Assembly (NCBI RefSeq): GCF_004352835.1
Contig: NZ_SJSB01000017.1
Span: 1 to 64,000 of the forward strand
Reading direction: 5' to 3'
DNA from: Marinomonas flavescens
Lineage (GTDB): Bacteria > Pseudomonadota > Gammaproteobacteria > Pseudomonadales > Marinomonadaceae
DNA length: 64,000 nt
Made by a program: the position numbers and the translations under genes. Positions 45,450 to 53,846 of this stretch are shown one piece after another (the first letter of the stretch is position 1; the number at the start of each line of letters is the position of its first letter). The notes beneath the pieces were generated by a model. That model saw only the letters and a list, made by a program, of their open reading frames with translations, was not told the origin of the DNA and ran no database searches.

Positions 45450-47654
45450 ATGACATGGCTAAAAAGAATCGGAATAGTAATCGGTGTGCTGTTTGTATTG
45501 CTGGCTGCAATATTGGCTTATGCTCTGTATTTTGTAAATTCTGCTTCATTTAAAACAGAATTGCAGAAAGTCGCGTTAGAAAAAGCAGACATACATCTTC
45601 GTATCGATGGCGATATCCAGTGGTCCTTCTTTCCTTGGCTCGGCATAGAATTAGATGATATAGGCGTTGCTATGGGTGACGACCCAGAGATACTTCAATT
45701 TGATCGTGCTGAATTCGGCCTCGCGATTTTGCCCTTATTAAAGCAGTCTATCCAAGTGGATCAAGTTCGCTTGGTTAACCTTAAAGCCAATTTGAGTGTA
45801 GATAAATCAGGACGAGGAAACTGGCAGCGATCTTTTGAGCCAGCGTCAAAAAACACCAATAAGACCACGCCTAGTGTCGCGAATAGCCAAACGTCAAACG
45901 CCTACCAAGCAACGTCATCAGGGGCTAAAAAATCAGTCATCCCAGATATTAAGTTAGATAAATTACAGATTGATAACGCACAGGTCGTTTATCGAGATGC
46001 AAAAACCAATCAGAAAATAGACGCTACGTTCAATGTTAACCTAAGTGATGTGCAATGGAATAAAGCATGGCCAATGGTGATGGACGCAGTCATCAAACAA
46101 AGTGATCTGAATGGAAAAAATGCATTAACCATCTCTAGCAAGCTAACCGCTAAGTTAACCGTGTTTCCTGAGCGTGAAGTGTTTTCGTTAGCAAACATGT
46201 CGTTGTCGACAGAATTACAAGGCGACGCTCTGCCTGCTAGTCCATTGAAAGCCAATGTAGATATAAAACAAGTGGACATGGACATACCACAAGAAAACTT
46301 ATTTATGGATGGCATGTCACTCAGTACATTGGGTGTCAATCTCAATGCAAAAGTTAAAATGTATCAAGTACTTAGCGATCCACAATACACAGCGTCTGTT
46401 TCCGTTGAGGAATTTAATCCACGCGATGTATTAAAACAGCTGCATATTACTATTCCAGACATGGCTGATAACTCAGTATTGAGCAAAGCCAGTGGAGACG
46501 TGAAAATAGAGGGCAGTACAGACAAGGTTGTTATACAGCCGATGTCGCTCATGTTGGATGACACCAACCTGCAAGCCAATCTGGTTGCAGAACTATCACC
46601 GCTTCGTTGGGATGCTAACATTACCGGTGAAAACCTTGATATCGATCGTTATTTACCCCCTCCAGCAGACCCTAAAGACAGCAAAAGTAGTGCAAAAACA
46701 GTCGCTGCAACACCGTCTAACAGCGATGTTACGTCATCAGGATCCAATGATGCTGCTACCGCAGACCTTGTTCCGTTGGATCTAGTGCGTTCTTTAAACG
46801 GTCATCTCGGCTTTGAATTTAAAAATCTAACCGTGAAAAAGCTGCAACTGAATAGCGTGAACCTAGATGCCACCATGGGCAATGGCGTTGTGCACATATC
46901 GCCTGCTGCGGTAAGTTTATACAAAGGCAAATCCACCGTTGATGCGACGTACGACGCTCGTACCAATACGCCAAAACTGGATGTGTCTTCGCGTGTACAA
47001 GGTATTCAAATTCAGCCATTGCTTAAGGACTTTATGGACCTTGATAAGCTCTCAGGCACCACCTCATTAACAGGTGAGTTAAGTGCAAAGGGCAATCAAG
47101 TAGATGCTCTGATGTCGAGTTTAAATGGAGACTTTTTAGCCGAAATCACCAATGGCACCCTGAACGGTATGAACTTAACCAAGACAGTTTGCCAAGGCAT
47201 TGCAGCCATTCGTAACGAGTCCTTGTCGGGCAATAATTTCTCTGCCAATACGCCATTTGAAAGTATGAATTTTCCTATTCATATTGTTAACGGAAATGTC
47301 TCTACCCCTGGCCTAGTGATGACATCAGCCGGTGTATCGGTAACCGGTGATGGTGACGTTTCTCTGGTGAATAAATCGTTAGATTATCAAGTCAATGTTG
47401 CCATAGCAGGGAGTGAGTTAGACCACGCTTGTCGAGTCAATAAAACATTAACGGATTTGGCTTTTCCTGTTGTTTGTAAAGGGAAATTCAGTGATGATCC
47501 AGCGGGCTTATGTCGCCCAGATATAAAAGGTTTTGGTCATATATTTGCCGACCTTGCTAAAGCAGAATTGAAAGAGAAAGCAAAGGCTAAGGCTGACGAA
47601 GCACAAGACAAATTGAAAGAGAAATTAAAAGATAAGCTGAAAAGCTTGTTCTAG
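45450..47654 (+). CDS. asmA: AsmA family protein
   Basis: A 734-residue AsmA-type protein: one N-terminal membrane helix (about 7-30) and a long periplasmic part. AsmA relatives are thought to bridge the periplasm and carry phospholipids or affect outer-membrane assembly. The opening segment DIHLRIDGDIQWSFFPWLGIELDDIGV is a family hallmark. The AsmA C-terminal region (LNGDFLAEITNGTLNGMNL, then VSTPGLVMTSAGVSVTGDGDV) is clear. A lysine/alanine-rich helix ends the protein. It lies upstream of mutY, as in Pseudomonas. Confidence 0.92.
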   Translation: MTWLKRIGIVIGVLFVLLAAILAYALYFVNSASFKTELQKVALEKADIHLRIDGDIQWSFFPWLGIELDDIGVAMGDDPEILQFDRAEFGLAILPLLKQSIQVDQVRLVNLKANLSVDKSGRGNWQRSFEPASKNTNKTTPSVANSQTSNAYQATSSGAKKSVIPDIKLDKLQIDNAQVVYRDAKTNQKIDATFNVNLSDVQWNKAWPMVMDAVIKQSDLNGKNALTISSKLTAKLTVFPEREVFSLANMSLSTELQGDALPASPLKANVDIKQVDMDIPQENLFMDGMSLSTLGVNLNAKVKMYQVLSDPQYTASVSVEEFNPRDVLKQLHITIPDMADNSVLSKASGDVKIEGSTDKVVIQPMSLMLDDTNLQANLVAELSPLRWDANITGENLDIDRYLPPPADPKDSKSSAKTVAATPSNSDVTSSGSNDAATADLVPLDLVRSLNGHLGFEFKNLTVKKLQLNSVNLDATMGNGVVHISPAAVSLYKGKSTVDATYDARTNTPKLDVSSRVQGIQIQPLLKDFMDLDKLSGTTSLTGELSAKGNQVDALMSSLNGDFLAEITNGTLNGMNLTKTVCQGIAAIRNESLSGNNFSANTPFESMNFPIHIVNGNVSTPGLVMTSAGVSVTGDGDVSLVNKSLDYQVNVAIAGSELDHACRVNKTLTDLAFPVVCKGKFSDDPAGLCRPDIKGFGHIFADLAKAELKEKAKAKADEAQDKLKEKLKDKLKSLF

Positions 47655-47698
47655 GCCATAAGACTTTATTAAAGCCCAAACAACAGTGTGAGAAATGA

Positions 47699-48754
47699 AT
47701 GCAAGCAGTAGAAAACTTTGCGCCCCGTGTATTAGCGTGGTTCGACGAATTTGGGCGTAAAAGTCTGCCATGGCAGCAAAACAAAACACCGTACCGTGTT
47801 TGGATCTCAGAGATCATGTTACAGCAGACCCAAGTCACTACGGTCATTCCGTATTACCATAAGTTTATGACCTCGTTCCCAACCGTAGAGGCGCTAGCCG
47901 CCGCGGAACAGGACGAGGTGCTGGCTCATTGGAGTGGCTTGGGTTACTACGCTCGCGCCCGCAATATGCACAAAGCCGCCAAGATGCTAGTAGATGAATT
48001 GGATAGCGAGTTTCCGCAAAGCGTCGAAGGCGTCTGCGAGTTACCAGGAATAGGGCGCTCAACGGCTGCCGCCATTTTATCGATTTCTCGTGGTGTTCAA
48101 GCGGCTATTTTAGATGGCAATGTAAAACGAGTGTTGGCGCGTTTTCATGCAGTACCAACTTGGCCCGGTGAAAAGAAAACCGAAAATGCCATGTGGGAAT
48201 TGGCCGAGCATTATATGCCGAGCGAACGCTGTGGCGATTATACCCAAGCGATGATGGATTTAGGGGCAACCTTATGCACACGCTCTAAACCGCAATGTTT
48301 GATTTGCCCTTTGCAAGCCGATTGCTTGGGGCGACGTAGCGAAGACCCAGCTCAATTTCCTATCCGTAAACCTAAGAAAGCCGCTAAGCCAGAGAAAAGT
48401 TTGCAATTGTTGGTGCTAGTGAATAGCGATAATCAAGTATTGATGGAAAAGCGCCCACAAGTGGGTATTTGGGGTGGGCTCTGGAGTTTGCCTGAATTGG
48501 CGAGTGAAGAAAGTGTTGTCTTGCACGTTGAGCAGCGTTTTCAAACAAACACCAATACGATAGTCCCGTTAAATGCTTTTCGTCATACGTTTAGTCACTA
48601 CCATTTGGATATTGAGCCAAGCCGAGTTGAGATTGGCCCCATTGGCGCTGTATTTGAGCCCGGAAAATACCAGTGGTTTTCATTGAATGAAGCGTTTTCT
48701 CTGGGTTTACCAGCGCCAGTCCGCAGTATTTTAGACAATATGAATAAGAGTTAA
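47699..48754 (+). CDS. mutY: Adenine DNA glycosylase MutY
   Basis: Removes adenine mispaired with 8-oxoguanine. The 351-residue product has catalytic Glu38 (ISEIMLQQTQV), the helix-hairpin-helix ELPGIGRSTAAAI, Asp139 (ILDGNVKRV), the 4Fe-4S cluster cysteines 193, 200, 203 and 209, and a C-terminal NUDIX-like domain that reads 8-oxoG. All positions are within one residue of E. coli MutY. In other gammaproteobacteria yggX follows directly; here chrA intervenes. Confidence 0.97.
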   Translation: MQAVENFAPRVLAWFDEFGRKSLPWQQNKTPYRVWISEIMLQQTQVTTVIPYYHKFMTSFPTVEALAAAEQDEVLAHWSGLGYYARARNMHKAAKMLVDELDSEFPQSVEGVCELPGIGRSTAAAILSISRGVQAAILDGNVKRVLARFHAVPTWPGEKKTENAMWELAEHYMPSERCGDYTQAMMDLGATLCTRSKPQCLICPLQADCLGRRSEDPAQFPIRKPKKAAKPEKSLQLLVLVNSDNQVLMEKRPQVGIWGGLWSLPELASEESVVLHVEQRFQTNTNTIVPLNAFRHTFSHYHLDIEPSRVEIGPIGAVFEPGKYQWFSLNEAFSLGLPAPVRSILDNMNKS

Positions 48755-48780
48755 CGTTTTTATTAGACAGTGGTTAGCTC

Positions 48781-48853
48781 TTATTTATGCGACATTTATT
48801 TAAGCGATATTTATTTAAGTAACCTTTATTTCAGGCGTATTTCTTTTAGAGCG
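48781..48853 (+). repeat. 15-bp degenerate tandem repeats between mutY and chrA
   Basis: Five successive units (48781-48794, 48795-48809, 48810-48824, 48825-48839, 48840-48853) follow the pattern TTTATTTAAGCGATA. The second and third share their first 10 bases; the outer copies are more diverged. Confidence 0.75.
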
Positions 48854-48875
48854 TCGTTAATTGGAATCGAAAGTA

Positions 48876-50051
48876 ATGGATAACACGTCATATTTTAAGC
48901 ACCTTAGGGACATTTTTGTTTCTTTTTTGATGCTAGGATTAACCAGTTTTGGTGGTCCGGCGGCGCATTTAGGCTACTTTAATCAGGAGTTTGTGCAGCG
49001 TAAAAAGTGGGCAACAGAGTCTCAATTTGCTCAGTGGGTGGCATTAAGTCAAATCGTCCCAGGCCCAGGGTCGAGTCAAGTGGGTTTTGCAATCGGCTAT
49101 CATCGTGGTGGCTATGGGGGTGGTCTGGCCGCCTTTTTGGCTTTTACCTTGCCTTCTTTTGTGGTCATGGTGTTGTTGGCTAAATTTGGTCAGGCATGGC
49201 AAGGCAGTGTGTTATTTGAGGGTGTTGTGCACACTTTGAAGTTACTGGCTGTGGTGGTTGTAGCGGATGCGTGTCTTACTATGTGGCGCTCATTTTGCCA
49301 GCGTAAAAGCATGATGCTGGTGGCACTATTAAGTGCTTTTTTTATAACTTTTTCACCGTTTGAGCTGGCCAGTCTTGTGGTCTTGTTGTTGGCCGCTGTA
49401 GTGGGTATGTTGAGCCCAGTAGCCACAGCAGAACATACTGAAGCTTTACCCAAGGTACGTTTTGGTTATTGGCTCTTGGTTATCGCGCTGGGGATATTTG
49501 GGGCGAGCTTTTTTGTCGATGGTGGTTTATTAGGGGTGTTTGCGCGCTTTTATCAAGCGGGCGCCTTGGTCTTTGGTGGCGGTCACGTGGTGCTGCCGAT
49601 GTTGTCGGCGTTTGTCTCCGATACAGTATCAGACTCAAATCTATTATTAGGCTATGCCGCTGCGCAAGTGGTGCCCGGCCCTATGTTTACCATGGCGAGT
49701 TTTCTTGGCGCTGCGGTGGCTCCGAGTGGGACGAATGATTGGCTTTGGGCTGCGGTGGCGACCTTGGCGGTTTTCTCATCTGGCTTGTTGTTGATGCTAA
49801 GTGGGCAAAATGTCTGGCAAACCTTGTCGACGAATGTACGCTTTCGCTCTGCGGTAGGCAGTGTGAACGCCGCGGTAGTGGGGATCTTGATAGCCGCTTT
49901 GTATCACCCAATTGCCTCTTCTAGCGTGTTCAATGGTTGGGATCTGGCTTGTGTGCTGGTGGGTTTCTTATGGCTTAAGTTTAAGCGCCCTTCGATTTTC
50001 TTGTTGATTATCGCGTTTATTTTGGTCGGCGTGCTGCGTAGCTATCTGTAA
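48876..50051 (+). CDS. chrA: Chromate transporter ChrA family, two-domain
   Basis: A membrane protein of 391 residues of the ChrA/CHR superfamily, long-chain type with two homologous halves. The first half has TSFGGPAAHLGYF and QIVPGPGSSQVGFAIGYHRGG; the second has GGGHVVLPMLSAF and VVPGPMFTMASFLGA. About ten hydrophobic helices are seen. ChrA exports chromate, probably as a chromate/sulfate-type antiporter, but many chromosomal members have untested substrates. The ATG at 48876 is preferred over a TTG at 48861. It lies between mutY and yggX. Confidence 0.9.
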   Translation: MDNTSYFKHLRDIFVSFLMLGLTSFGGPAAHLGYFNQEFVQRKKWATESQFAQWVALSQIVPGPGSSQVGFAIGYHRGGYGGGLAAFLAFTLPSFVVMVLLAKFGQAWQGSVLFEGVVHTLKLLAVVVVADACLTMWRSFCQRKSMMLVALLSAFFITFSPFELASLVVLLLAAVVGMLSPVATAEHTEALPKVRFGYWLLVIALGIFGASFFVDGGLLGVFARFYQAGALVFGGGHVVLPMLSAFVSDTVSDSNLLLGYAAAQVVPGPMFTMASFLGAAVAPSGTNDWLWAAVATLAVFSSGLLLMLSGQNVWQTLSTNVRFRSAVGSVNAAVVGILIAALYHPIASSSVFNGWDLACVLVGFLWLKFKRPSIFLLIIAFILVGVLRSYL

Positions 50052-50160
50052 ATTTGTATTCGCGTTTTGGTTCGAGAGGATGCTTGCAGTGACAGACCTT
50101 GATTTTTGATGTTTTAACGCCATTATGAAAAGCATCCTTTTTAAATCGCGAGTTATTCTT

Positions 50161-50445
50161 ATGTCGAACACTGTTTTTTGCAAAAAGTACCAAAAAGACA
50201 TGGAAGCGTTAGACCGCGCACCCTTACCTGGCGCCAGAGGGCAAGAGATTCTACAAACTGTGTCTAAGCAGGCATGGCAAGAATGGCAAATGCTGCAAAC
50301 CATGATCATTAATGAAAAACAACTTAATTTAATGCTGCCGGAATCTCGTAAGTACGTGATGGAGCAGATGGATAAGTTTTTCAATAATGAGCCGACAGAT
50401 AAAGTAACAGGCTATGTTAGCCCAGACGATATCGTCGAGTTATAA
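50161..50445 (+). CDS. yggX: Fe(II) trafficking / oxidative-protection protein YggX
   Basis: A small soluble protein of 94 residues that protects iron-sulfur clusters against oxidation. Conserved features are the single cysteine near the start (TVFCKKYQ), the ISKQAW-like segment [23 protein letters not shown], and the C-terminal GYVSPDD. The ATG at 50161 matches the family start; an upstream in-frame ATG at 50125 would add 12 unlikely residues. It normally follows mutY, another iron-sulfur protein gene; chrA has come between them. Confidence 0.95.
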   Translation: MSNTVFCKKYQKDMEALDRAPLPGARGQEILQTVSKQAWQEWQMLQTMIINEKQLNLMLPESRKYVMEQMDKFFNNEPTDKVTGYVSPDDIVEL

Positions 50446-50453
50446 CGTTTCTA

Positions 50454-50501
50454 GCCACTATTTGCTAACAACGGCTATTTACTAACGACTTTTTGATAAC
50501 A
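50454..50501 (+). repeat. 17-bp degenerate tandem repeats after yggX
   Basis: Two units of 17 bp (50454-50470, 50471-50487) share the core CTATTT-CTAAC, and a shorter third unit runs to 50501, just before the terminator. Confidence 0.55.
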
Positions 50502-50503
50502 TT

Positions 50504-50541
50504 AAAAAGCCCGATTAAGATGACTTAATCGGGCTTTTTTT
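50504..50541. terminator. Bidirectional terminator between yggX and the FliL-like gene
   Basis: A perfect 16-bp stem (50504-50519 with 50524-50539) with a 4-nt loop and A/T tracts on both sides, one of the strongest hairpins in the window. Confidence 0.92.
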
Positions 50542-50571
50542 GGTTATAACTGGGGTTTTCTATAGGAGTAT

Positions 50572-50994
50572 TTATTGCGTCAAGAAACTACCAAAGAGCA
50601 CACTTTTGACTGGCTCTTGATTGGTTTCTTTCTTGAGTGCGATGTTTACTGCCACCGCGGCTTCTTCACGGGTCTTTTCTCTTTCTTGAGCGCCAGAGAC
50701 TTGAGCATCGGTACGCGAGCTTAAAAACATCACTAAAGCATCTCTGATGAGTGGCATATTGGCTTGAATGATGGCCTCATGAGAGCTATCTGTTTGTAAG
50801 GTTATGCTGGTTTTAATGTACTTAAGACGGCTGCTGGCGGTTGTGTAATTTACAATAAAGTCTGGGGTGAGTTCTACGTAAGCGGGTTGATTCGGTTTTT
50901 CGTCGTCTGCAGCCAATGTGAAATTGCTAAATAAAGAGGCAAGTATCAAGCTCAGTGCAAAAAATTGTTTTAAAGTTGTTATCGGTGACATCAT
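50572..50994 (-). CDS. FliL-family periplasmic protein outside a flagellar locus
   Basis: A 140-residue protein resembling FliL, the stator-associated flagellar protein. After a signal sequence (cleavage near FTLAADD) it has the family's beta-rich core (YVELTPDFIVNY, LKYIKTSITLQT) and the closing motif SVLFGSFLTQ, like the V-x-F-x-x-F-x-x-Q end of FliL. The usual FliL membrane anchor is replaced by what looks like a cleavable signal. No flagellar genes are near, so it may serve another role. It is convergent with yggX. Confidence 0.75.
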   Translation of the reverse strand: MMSPITTLKQFFALSLILASLFSNFTLAADDEKPNQPAYVELTPDFIVNYTTASSRLKYIKTSITLQTDSSHEAIIQANMPLIRDALVMFLSSRTDAQVSGAQEREKTREEAAVAVNIALKKETNQEPVKSVLFGSFLTQ

Positions 50995-51132
50995 TTGGTC
51001 TCGTACTCATTTTAATAGTCAGTATACTAACTGTCATTAAAGTCGTATGTCAGTAGGAATTTAAACTTTCCTATATTGTCATCGTCGTTACTAACTATTT
51101 CAACTTTAAAAGACAGAATGTGAAGGCTCTAT

Positions 51133-51633
51133 ATGTTTACTATTTTTTCAGCTCGTCGTTTTCATGGTGTTATTGGTTTTGCTGCTTTTATTTTGCTGGG
51201 TGTGGCATTTTACATGGAATATCAAATGGGGTTAGAGCCTTGTCCATTATGTATGCTGCAGCGCATAGTCTTGTTAATAATCGGTGTTGTTTCGTTGTTT
51301 TCAGCGATCATGTCTAGCCAACGTTTAAGAAAGTGGTTGTCTATTGTTGTCGTCATTTTGTCATTATTAGGAGCGGCACTGGCTATTCGCCATTTGTATT
51401 TACAGAACTTACCTATTGATGATTTACCCGCTTGCTTACCGGGCTTGAGTTATATGATAGATGCATTTCCTTGGCAGGATGTTGCTAAAGCCATGATTAT
51501 GGGCACGGGAGATTGTGGTGAAGTTGTGTGGACTTTCTTAGGTCTAAGTATTCCGGGTTGGACTCTCATTGCTTTTCTAGGCATGGCTATTATTAATGGT
51601 TTTATTGCGTTTCGTAGGGTTAACAAGGGTTAA
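51133..51633 (+). CDS. dsbB: Disulfide bond formation protein DsbB
   Basis: The inner-membrane enzyme that reoxidises DsbA and passes electrons to quinone. The 166-residue product has four membrane helices, the first cysteine pair in EPCPLCMLQR (37-40 region) and the second pair in the periplasmic loop (LPACLPGL and GTGDCGEVV). GAAGG lies 6 nt before the ATG. Its partner dsbA is at 38.4-39.0 kb. Confidence 0.95.
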   Translation: MFTIFSARRFHGVIGFAAFILLGVAFYMEYQMGLEPCPLCMLQRIVLLIIGVVSLFSAIMSSQRLRKWLSIVVVILSLLGAALAIRHLYLQNLPIDDLPACLPGLSYMIDAFPWQDVAKAMIMGTGDCGEVVWTFLGLSIPGWTLIAFLGMAIINGFIAFRRVNKG

Positions 51634-51787
51634 TCATAAAGAATCGAAACGTTACAATTCCGTGATTTGAGCCGCTTGCAGGGGATAATCGTTCGGAATA
51701 TGCTAGATAAAAAGCCAAGTACATCTTTTACTTACCATTAGCGAGAGGCGTTACCGTCGCTCGTTAGCGCAAGAATGGAGTCACGCT

Positions 51788-52258
51788 ATGTTAGAGCGAT
51801 GTAAAACAGCACAAGAGCGTTGGGGCGGAGTGCATGTGATCATTGATCGTTGGTTAGAACAACGCCGTCAACTGATTGAAGCGGGGATGTACTTACGCGA
51901 ACGAGGTGAATGCACACCAACAGACACCCCTAAAATCCAAGCGTTTTGCGAACAACTAGTTGACTACGTTTCTGTAGGACATTTTACTGTTTACGAGCAG
52001 TTAGCCTTAGAAGCCAAAGATTTTCATGATGCCAGCGCCGTAAAATTATTGAAAATGCTGTTACCTGAGATCGACCATACCACGCAGCTCGCCATTGAAT
52101 TTCACGATAAATATGACACGAAAGATCACTGTAATGCTCAACTAGAAGCTTTGCCATTTTCGCTGCAAGCCTTGAGTGCCATTATGGAAGAACGTTTTGA
52201 GTACGAAGATAGATTAATCAAGGAACTCCATGAAGCCCATAGTGAACAAGGCGCTTAA
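51788..52258 (+). CDS. rsd: Regulator of sigma D (Rsd/AlgQ)
   Basis: A helical anti-sigma factor that binds sigma-70 in stationary phase; in Pseudomonas the homologue AlgQ affects alginate. The 156-residue product has the family segments QERWGGVHVIIDRWLEQRR, VDYVSVGHFTVYEQL and HDKYDTKDHC. Its 3' end overlaps the next gene by 29 bp in another frame, which suggests coupled translation with the WD40 lipoprotein. Confidence 0.92.
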   Translation: MLERCKTAQERWGGVHVIIDRWLEQRRQLIEAGMYLRERGECTPTDTPKIQAFCEQLVDYVSVGHFTVYEQLALEAKDFHDASAVKLLKMLLPEIDHTTQLAIEFHDKYDTKDHCNAQLEALPFSLQALSAIMEERFEYEDRLIKELHEAHSEQGA

Positions 52259-53216
52259 GCTGTGTGTTGTTGTCTCCACGTCAGTATTACTGCTGTCGTG
52301 TTCTGCTAAATCACCTGAAAGAACCGCAGAATATGCGGTTCAAGGTCTGTATTCGGCGGCCTTAAGCCGAGATGGTAGTGCCGCAGTGATTGGTTCGATA
52401 CAACATGGCGGTAGCTATTGGACGACAGCATTAAACGACCGTCGTTATAATTGGAATCATGCCAAAGGCGAATACACTTCATTAACCAGTGTCGATATTG
52501 ATCCGACTAATGCTTTTGCCGCAACAGGTTCAGCTCGCACCTTAGTCTTATGGAATACCAGTAATGGCCATTCTGCCGGTTTTTGGAACACGCCGGGCGA
52601 TATAAAAGCATTAAAACTCACCAATAATGGTGACTTCGCGTTAGTCGGATTGGATGATCAGACAGCGCGATATTTTGATGTTAAAAATGGCGGTATCAAA
52701 CAAACCTTTCGCACTGGAGCCATCGTTCGCTCAGTGGATGTTACTCCCGACGGTTCGCTAGGATTAACTGGCGACGACAAACATCAAGTTATTCTTTGGG
52801 ATACTCAAACCGGCAAACAGAAATTCTCATGGCGCTTGAGTAACCGAATCTCAACCGTGGCGTTATCGGCTGACGGGAAATACGCTTTTGGTGCCGCACA
52901 ACTAGGCAACGCGAAAGTCTGGTCAACGCTAACCGGTAAAGAAGTCGCCACCGTTAATACGGGCGACCTCGAAAGGCGTCAAAATACCATTAGCCAAGCC
53001 GTCTTCTCTAAGAATGATGGAAGCCTCCTAGTCGGCGGTGTGAATCGACGTGTTTCACTGCGTAATATTAGTTCGGGAGAAACAGTAAAAGAGTGGGATT
53101 TGTATCTGAAAGACACGCTCCGCCCTACTGGCTCAAGTGTATTGGCGTTAGCCTTTGGTAAAGATGGGCGTTATTACGCCATTGGCAGTAATGGCTATCT
53201 CAATGTTCTGGAATAG
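52230..53216 (+). CDS. WD40-repeat lipoprotein
   Basis: A 328-residue lipoprotein: signal peptide with lipobox LLLSC (Cys about 24), then a beta-propeller of WD40-like repeats. Repeat-like units include SALSRDGSAAVIGSIQHGGSYW, ALKLTNNGDFALVGLDDQTARYFDV, SVDVTPDGSLGLTGDDKHQVILWDT and TVALSADGKYAFGAAQLGNAKVWST in outline. Such domains mediate protein contacts. No function is known to me. Its start lies inside rsd, so the two are probably translated together. Confidence 0.82.
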   Translation: MKPIVNKALKLCVVVSTSVLLLSCSAKSPERTAEYAVQGLYSAALSRDGSAAVIGSIQHGGSYWTTALNDRRYNWNHAKGEYTSLTSVDIDPTNAFAATGSARTLVLWNTSNGHSAGFWNTPGDIKALKLTNNGDFALVGLDDQTARYFDVKNGGIKQTFRTGAIVRSVDVTPDGSLGLTGDDKHQVILWDTQTGKQKFSWRLSNRISTVALSADGKYAFGAAQLGNAKVWSTLTGKEVATVNTGDLERRQNTISQAVFSKNDGSLLVGGVNRRVSLRNISSGETVKEWDLYLKDTLRPTGSSVLALAFGKDGRYYAIGSNGYLNVLE

Positions 53217-53320
53217 TAAATGTTCTGGAATAGAGAGAGTGCTGAAATAACGAAAGTGTTGAAATAACCAAGCGATTAGAACAGCGAACATTAGAACAAC
53301 GAATCTACTGGAATTAATAG
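53205..53320 (+). repeat. 17-bp degenerate tandem repeats after the WD40 gene
   Basis: Seven head-to-tail units fill the spacer to the DUF423 gene: 53205-53221, 53222-53238, 53239-53255, 53256-53272, 53273-53289, 53290-53304 and 53305-53320. The first two share 12 leading bases (GTTCTGGAATAG). Others keep a T-x-GAA-TA core. The first unit includes the WD40 stop codon. Confidence 0.75.
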
Positions 53321-53323
53321 TTT

Positions 53324-53734
53324 ATGGTTTCCTTTCCTGCTAAATGGGCCGCATTGGCCGCTTTTCAAGGTTTTGTGTCCGTGGCGGCAGGAGCATTTGG
53401 TGCTCATGCCCTAACCAAAGTGTTAGATGAAAAAGCCTTAAGCTGGTGGCACACCGGCAGTCAGTATCTTATGTATCATGCATTAGCCGGGCTGTTAGTC
53501 GCGGCTCTAACGATCTACTTGCCTTCAGCTAAAAGAATTATTGCGCTTTTTGTTATCGGCAATACGGTTTTCGCCGGCAGCTTATATGTGATGGCGCTAA
53601 CAGGAGTGCTATGGCTTGGTGCAATTACCCCGATTGGTGGATTGTGTTATCTCGTCGGCTGGTTTTTTCTGACTAAATCCCTATGGCAGTGGCATCGTAA
53701 TAATGAGCCTAATGCCAAACCGGGCGCAAAGTAG
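53324..53734 (+). CDS. DUF423 membrane protein (YgdD type)
   Basis: A small integral membrane protein of 136 residues with four hydrophobic helices. The opening FVSVAAGAFGAHAL and the middle GSQYLMYHALAGLL are the DUF423 signature, seen in E. coli YgdD. The function is unknown. It begins 3 nt after the last tandem repeat unit; no strong ribosome-binding site is visible in the repeat-derived leader. Confidence 0.88.
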   Translation: MVSFPAKWAALAAFQGFVSVAAGAFGAHALTKVLDEKALSWWHTGSQYLMYHALAGLLVAALTIYLPSAKRIIALFVIGNTVFAGSLYVMALTGVLWLGAITPIGGLCYLVGWFFLTKSLWQWHRNNEPNAKPGAK

Positions 53735-53846
53735 AACGTAAAACAGGACATAAAGGCTAAATTCCGGTAGGATAGCCGCCAAAATTCACCGTCGATCAAA
53801 AAACGTTCGATAGACTGTTTCCGCTAAAGTGGTATGAATCAAAACC

